This document shows, piece by piece, positions 7,187 through 9,461 of a stretch of 9,461 nt of DNA. The stretch spans positions 1 to 9,461 of the forward strand of contig CAJWET010000051.1 in NCBI GenBank assembly GCA_913031515.1, written 5' to 3'. A program made the position numbers and the translations under genes. Below the pieces are notes generated by a model. It saw only the letters and a program-made list of their open reading frames with translations, was not told the origin of the DNA and did not search any database. The stretch is from an uncultured Acidimicrobiaceae bacterium. GTDB taxonomy: Bacteria > Actinomycetota > Acidimicrobiia > Acidimicrobiales > UBA8592. Position 1 is the first letter of the stretch. Every line of letters starts with the position of its first letter.

Positions 7187-7375
7187 ATGACTACTACCCA
7201 CACCGGGTCTTACAGTATGACAGGTCAGGCGGCACTTTGGGCACTGTACCAAAGCAACCAAAGCCACTCAGCTGTGCGTTCTACATATACGTCGTGTAAT
7301 TTCCGAAAGGAATTCCTTGACTGGTGCGAGATCCAAAACGAAGAATTAATAGCGAACACAGGCGCAATAGCCTAA
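7187..7375 (+). CDS. Small hypothetical protein (62 aa)
   Basis: An open frame of 62 codons filling most of the gap between the FAD oxidoreductase and the DUF2237 gene. I do not recognise a family. The product is rich in Ser/Thr/Gln/Asn in its first half (SNQSHS at 23-28), has Trp at 18 and 46, Cys at 37 and 47, and a more helical, acidic stretch FRKEFLDWCEIQNEEL (39-54). There is no signal peptide or membrane segment. Support for translation is the GGAGA ribosome binding site 5 nt upstream and the preceding hairpin leader; its SD-led start contrasts with the leaderless-looking neighbours. A start at 7175 would add four residues (METK). It could still be a chance ORF. Confidence 0.5.
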   Translation: MTTTHTGSYSMTGQAALWALYQSNQSHSAVRSTYTSCNFRKEFLDWCEIQNEELIANTGAIA

Positions 7376-7429
7376 GTTCCCATACCAAGAAGACTTTACC
7401 CACTTCTTCCTTCACTGCCTCGAAAGATA

Positions 7430-7435
7430 TACGAT
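7430..7435 (+). promoter_or_regulatory. Putative -10 box (TACGAT) of a leaderless promoter for the DUF2237 gene
   Basis: TACGAT fits TANNNT and ends 6 nt (AAGGCT) before the ATG at 7442. No -35 consensus at the standard distance is evident. The AAGG between box and ATG is only 2 nt from the start codon, too close to work as a normal Shine-Dalgarno. Support comes from the identical geometry at three other genes. Confidence 0.45.
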
Positions 7436-7441
7436 AAGGCT

Positions 7442-7804
7442 ATGGCCAAAAACGTATTGGGGACAGATCTTATTGACTGCAGCTTGGACCCCCTCACTGG
7501 CTACTACCGGAATGGATGCTGCGACACGGGTTCGGGTGATATGGGAGTGCATACGGTCTGCGCGATTATGACCGAAGAGTTTCTGGCGTTCTCCAAGGCG
7601 GCGGGAAATGATCTTTCCACACCTATGCCACAATACGGCTTCGAAGGCCTGAAATCTGGAGATCAGTGGTGTCTTTGTGCACCACGTTGGCAGGAAGCTT
7701 TCCTCGCGGGTAAAGCACCTCAGGTTAAGTTGGAGTCAACACACATCGCAACCCTTGAATGGGCGCGCCTTGACGACCTAAAAGCTCATGCTTTAAGTGA
7801 TTAA
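7442..7804 (+). CDS. DUF2237 family protein
   Basis: A 120-residue protein that matches the DUF2237 family over its full length; family members are about this size and their biochemical function is not established. Recognisable blocks are NVLGTDLIDCSLDPLTGYYR (4-23), NGCCDTGSGDMGVHTVCAIMTEEFL (24-48), GNDLSTPMPQYGFEGLK (55-71), GDQWCLCAPRWQEA (73-86) and the terminal LDDLKAHAL (110-118). Six cysteines (13, 26, 27, 40, 77, 79), four of them in CC and CxC pairs, suggest metal binding or redox chemistry, but this is inference. No signal peptide, so cytoplasmic. It has its own leaderless-type -10 box and is separated by 65-66 nt from both neighbours, so it probably forms a single-gene unit. Confidence 0.9.
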   Translation: MAKNVLGTDLIDCSLDPLTGYYRNGCCDTGSGDMGVHTVCAIMTEEFLAFSKAAGNDLSTPMPQYGFEGLKSGDQWCLCAPRWQEAFLAGKAPQVKLESTHIATLEWARLDDLKAHALSD

Positions 7805-7814
7805 TATAATTTTT

Positions 7815-7835
7815 TTAGATTTTTCCTCAATCTAA
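7815..7835 (+). terminator. Weak AT-rich hairpin after the DUF2237 gene
   Basis: TTAGATT (7815-7821) and AATCTAA (7829-7835) form a perfect 7-bp stem around a 7-nt loop, 10 nt after the DUF2237 stop. The stem has a single G-C pair and is followed by CGCTTTC rather than a U run, so any terminator function would be poor; the T run lies 5' of and within the stem. It may be chance in AT-rich DNA. Confidence 0.2.
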
Positions 7836-7857
7836 CGCTTTCATAAAATTTTCCTTG

Positions 7858-7863
7858 TAATGT
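7858..7863 (+). promoter_or_regulatory. Putative -10 box (TAATGT) of a leaderless promoter for the DUF6777-like gene
   Basis: TAATGT fits TANNNT and ends 6 nt (CTTATC) before the ATG at 7870. The sequence between box and start has no purine-rich ribosome binding site, and no -35 consensus is evident 16-18 bp upstream. Confidence 0.45.
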
Positions 7864-7869
7864 CTTATC

Positions 7870-9461
7870 ATGACTGACTCTCAAGATAACGAACCATCCA
7901 AAGCCGAACTTTTCTCAGCCCGCGTCTCCTTACTATTTCAAGACAAGAGGGTCCGTGCCAGCGTAGCGATCGCGATATTAGCGATCATTGCACTGGTCAC
8001 TACCCTCATCGTCGTCTCAAATAATGGCGACGACGATGTGGCACCTGAACTTTCATTCGATTTGTCACCTGAAGAGGATTACGTATTTCAACCGGCTAAC
8101 TCCTCCGGTCCCGACCCCTTTACCCCCTCATACGTTAACTATACGATCAGCTTCGAAACAGAAGGTCTGGAAAGCGGTGAAGTTAGTGGGTCCAGCACCG
8201 GCCTCTACGGCGGTACCGGCGAGAATGCCTGTGACATTGACAAACTCGTGGCTTTCTTGCAGGCGAACCCTGCTATAGGGGCTGCATGGGCTGAAGTGCA
8301 GGGGATAGCCCCAGAAGAGTTAGAGGATTATATTCGCGGGCTGACTCCGGCTGTTCTTTTGCAAAATACGTTGGTCACTAACCATGGATATGCAGACGGT
8401 GAGGCAATACCATTCTTAGCGGTGCTTGAAGCTGGGACGGCTGTCCTTGTCGATGATGATGGTATCCCCCGCGCCCGCTGTGCGTGTGGTAACCCGTTGA
8501 TACCGCCGGATGAACCCGAGGAAGAAGAGGACCCGACTCCAACACCAACTCCGCCCGAAAGGACGGAAGTTGCTTGCCCCGAACCGAACCCACCATATGG
8601 CATCCACAAGAACGCTGATGACGACTGGGCTCTTAAAACGGAAGAAGGAGTATGGGTATGGAAAACAGCTATTCCAGGTTGGGAAAACGTCTCAGACCCG
8701 AGCGACGTCTATGCGACTGAAGCTGACGTGCCAGGATATATCGAAGAATGTTTCCCCTGTCCAGAAGAGGAAGAGCCTGATGACCCCAACGGGGATGACA
8801 AACCTGATGACCCCAATGAGAACGAGAAGCCTAATGGCGGGGACGATACAACTTCTACCTATGAAAAAGACGGAAATGGGAAGTATAAGACCAGCGAATA
8901 TGTTTTGCATAGCTTTAACATCGTCAGGCTGAGCACTTACGTAGTTATCGAGCCCATCACTACCGGTGACATACCCATAATCACTCCCATTGATGAAGAT
9001 GACACCGAGGAATACGACGATGACGAGTACGACGATGGTGGTCCATACGACAAGAACTACGATGGTTGCTTTCCCCCATGTCCAGAAGATGGAGAATGGG
9101 GGGGGGACCTATTCGGCCCATTTGGTTACACCTGGGTTGACCCTGATGGCTATAGGTGGTACTGGACCGAATCAGGCTGGGTACTATTCGAACTCACCCC
9201 CGTCGACAGTAGTGACGATGAAGATACGGAAGAAGCTGAATCTAGCGGGGTTACCTATACTGACTATCGGGACCTTCCGGGCTGGTCAGAAGACTGTGAA
9301 GAATGTCCACCTTGGGGTTGGGAGAAAACCGAAGATGGCTCGTGGCGATGGGTCACCCCTCACGGGCAAAGATGGTATATGCCTATAAACTCATATGTAC
9401 ACAAGTGGGAGCGAGAAGGCGGGGATGGAGAAATAACAATTTCCGACATTTCTGAGTTGCC
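7870..9461 (+). CDS. Membrane-anchored DUF6777-like protein with acidic linkers and Trp/Cys-rich modules (3' end outside window)
   Basis: The frame is open for 530 codons to the window edge. A cytoplasmic N-terminus of about 29 residues with basic residues (DKRVR, 25-29) is followed by one membrane segment (about 30-50, ASVAIAILAIIALVTTLIVV), so the rest should be outside the cytoplasm. Residues about 80-212 match my memory of DUF6777: LYGGTGENACD (112-122), LVAFLQANP (126-134), a DYIRGLTP block (153-160), VTNHGYADG (169-177), the AGTAVLVDDDGIPRARCACGNPL region (188-210), with Cys121, Cys204 and Cys206. After an acidic/TP linker (213-233) come Trp/Cys-rich segments with CxxC-type pairs (C294/C297, C400/C404, C476/C479) separated by Asp/Glu/Pro stretches. 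No Shine-Dalgarno precedes the ATG; a -10 box 6 nt upstream suggests a leaderless mRNA. Function is unknown; a secreted-side binding or cell-envelope role is inferred from topology only. Confidence 0.85.
   Translation, partial: MTDSQDNEPSKAELFSARVSLLFQDKRVRASVAIAILAIIALVTTLIVVSNNGDDDVAPELSFDLSPEEDYVFQPANSSGPDPFTPSYVNYTISFETEGLESGEVSGSSTGLYGGTGENACDIDKLVAFLQANPAIGAAWAEVQGIAPEELEDYIRGLTPAVLLQNTLVTNHGYADGEAIPFLAVLEAGTAVLVDDDGIPRARCACGNPLIPPDEPEEEEDPTPTPTPPERTEVACPEPNPPYGIHKNADDDWALKTEEGVWVWKTAIPGWENVSDPSDVYATEADVPGYIEECFPCPEEEEPDDPNGDDKPDDPNENEKPNGGDDTTSTYEKDGNGKYKTSEYVLHSFNIVRLSTYVVIEPITTGDIPIITPIDEDDTEEYDDDEYDDGGPYDKNYDGCFPPCPEDGEWGGDLFGPFGYTWVDPDGYRWYWTESGWVLFELTPVDSSDDEDTEEAESSGVTYTDYRDLPGWSEDCEECPPWGWEKTEDGSWRWVTPHGQRWYMPINSYVHKWEREGGDGEITISDISEL
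8776..8847 (+). repeat. 27-bp tandem repeat (2.7 copies) encoding an acidic Pro/Asp linker
   Basis: Two nine-codon units, PDDPNGDDK (residues 303-311, 8776-8802) and PDDPNENEK (312-320, 8803-8829), are followed by a partial, diverged third unit starting PN. The first 14 bases of the two units are identical, so this is a DNA-level repeat kept in frame. It forms the flexible acidic linker after module 1. Confidence 0.65.
9098..9106 (+). repeat. G9 homopolymer inside the DUF6777-like coding sequence
   Basis: Nine consecutive G bases encode the end of Trp410, Gly411-Gly412 and the first base of Asp413. Adding one G would bring in a TGA within about a dozen codons; losing one G would shift into a frame that stops at 9386-9388. 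It is either a slippage-prone site or, more simply, a place where sequencing errors are likely. Confidence 0.7.

Larger units (their letters stand above)
8575..9461 (+). repeat. Degenerate Trp/Cys-rich protein modules within the DUF6777-like gene
   Basis: At least three related modules can be aligned by eye. Module 1 (residues 236-298) runs from CP through WALKTEEGVWVWKT to DVPGYIEECFPCP. Module 2 (about 400-480) starts CFPPCP, has YTWVDPDGYRWYWTESGW, then an acidic insert, and ends DLPGWSEDCEECP. Module 3 (479 onward) has WGWEKTEDGSWRWVTPHG and reaches ISELP at the edge, where the PG(Y/W)-E-C-C-P ending would follow. Shared pattern: an aromatic-rich DG-W-W-T core, then D(V/L)PG(Y/W), then a cysteine pair and P. 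Residues 299-399 may hold a decayed copy (EKDGNGKYKTSEY). Confidence 0.5.

Noticed and set aside
7393..7408. Possible AAGAAG/CTTCTT hairpin as a terminator after the small ORF
   Set aside because: The 6-bp arms are short and AG/CT-rich, the loop is 10 nt, and no U run follows.
8990..9388. A 132-codon open frame overlapping the right-hand membrane protein gene
   Set aside because: It is the alternate frame of the DUF6777-like gene, whose own frame is open from 7870 to the edge and shows domain and repeat structure. The alternate product is Thr/Met-rich low-complexity sequence from reading acidic codons out of frame.

Overview
The window is gene-dense and every supported gene lies on the + strand. 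Base composition looks close to half GC by eye. The likely source is an actinomycetote of moderate GC, possibly a marine or freshwater Acidimicrobiia-like lineage. Three observations support this: a membrane-anchored DUF6777-type protein (a family I associate with Actinomycetota), a Mer/F420-type luciferase-like oxidoreductase, and a repeated promoter layout in which a TANNNT -10 box lies exactly 6 nt before the ATG (leaderless mRNAs are common in Actinomycetota). The lineage is an inference, and a Chloroflexota (SAR202-like) origin is not excluded for the enzyme genes.

Left part (1-7110): six enzyme or transporter genes in a row. An SsnA/ATZ-TRZ-like amidohydrolase, cut by the left edge, overlaps by 4 nt (ATGA) a luciferase-like (LLM) flavin/F420-dependent oxidoreductase. 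After a 52-nt gap with a promoter-like -10 box come a NylA-like amidase-signature hydrolase, a phytanoyl-CoA dioxygenase (PhyH)-family Fe(II)/2-oxoglutarate oxygenase and a DinF-type MATE exporter, separated by 15 and 9 nt. Another gap with a promoter-like sequence precedes a flavoprotein of the fumarate reductase/3-ketosteroid dehydrogenase family. Two C-N bond hydrolases, three redox enzymes and an exporter suggest a small-molecule pathway acting on a nitrogen-containing (amide or cyclic amide/amidine) substrate. The substrate cannot be read from the sequence.

Right part (7111-9461): a 62-codon ORF of unknown function with a clear ribosome binding site and an 8-bp hairpin just upstream, then a DUF2237-family small cysteine-rich protein, then a long ORF (at least 530 codons, open at the right edge). 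The long ORF encodes a single-pass membrane protein with a DUF6777-like extracytoplasmic domain, followed by acidic linkers and degenerate Trp/Cys-rich modules. It also carries a 27-bp tandem repeat and a G9 homopolymer.

The clearest unexpected signal is shared architecture. Four genes (starts 1835, 5491, 7442, 7870) each have TANNNT ending 7 nt before the ATG and no convincing Shine-Dalgarno, whereas the small ORF at 7187 has GGAGA. No tRNA, rRNA, CRISPR array or insertion sequence was seen.
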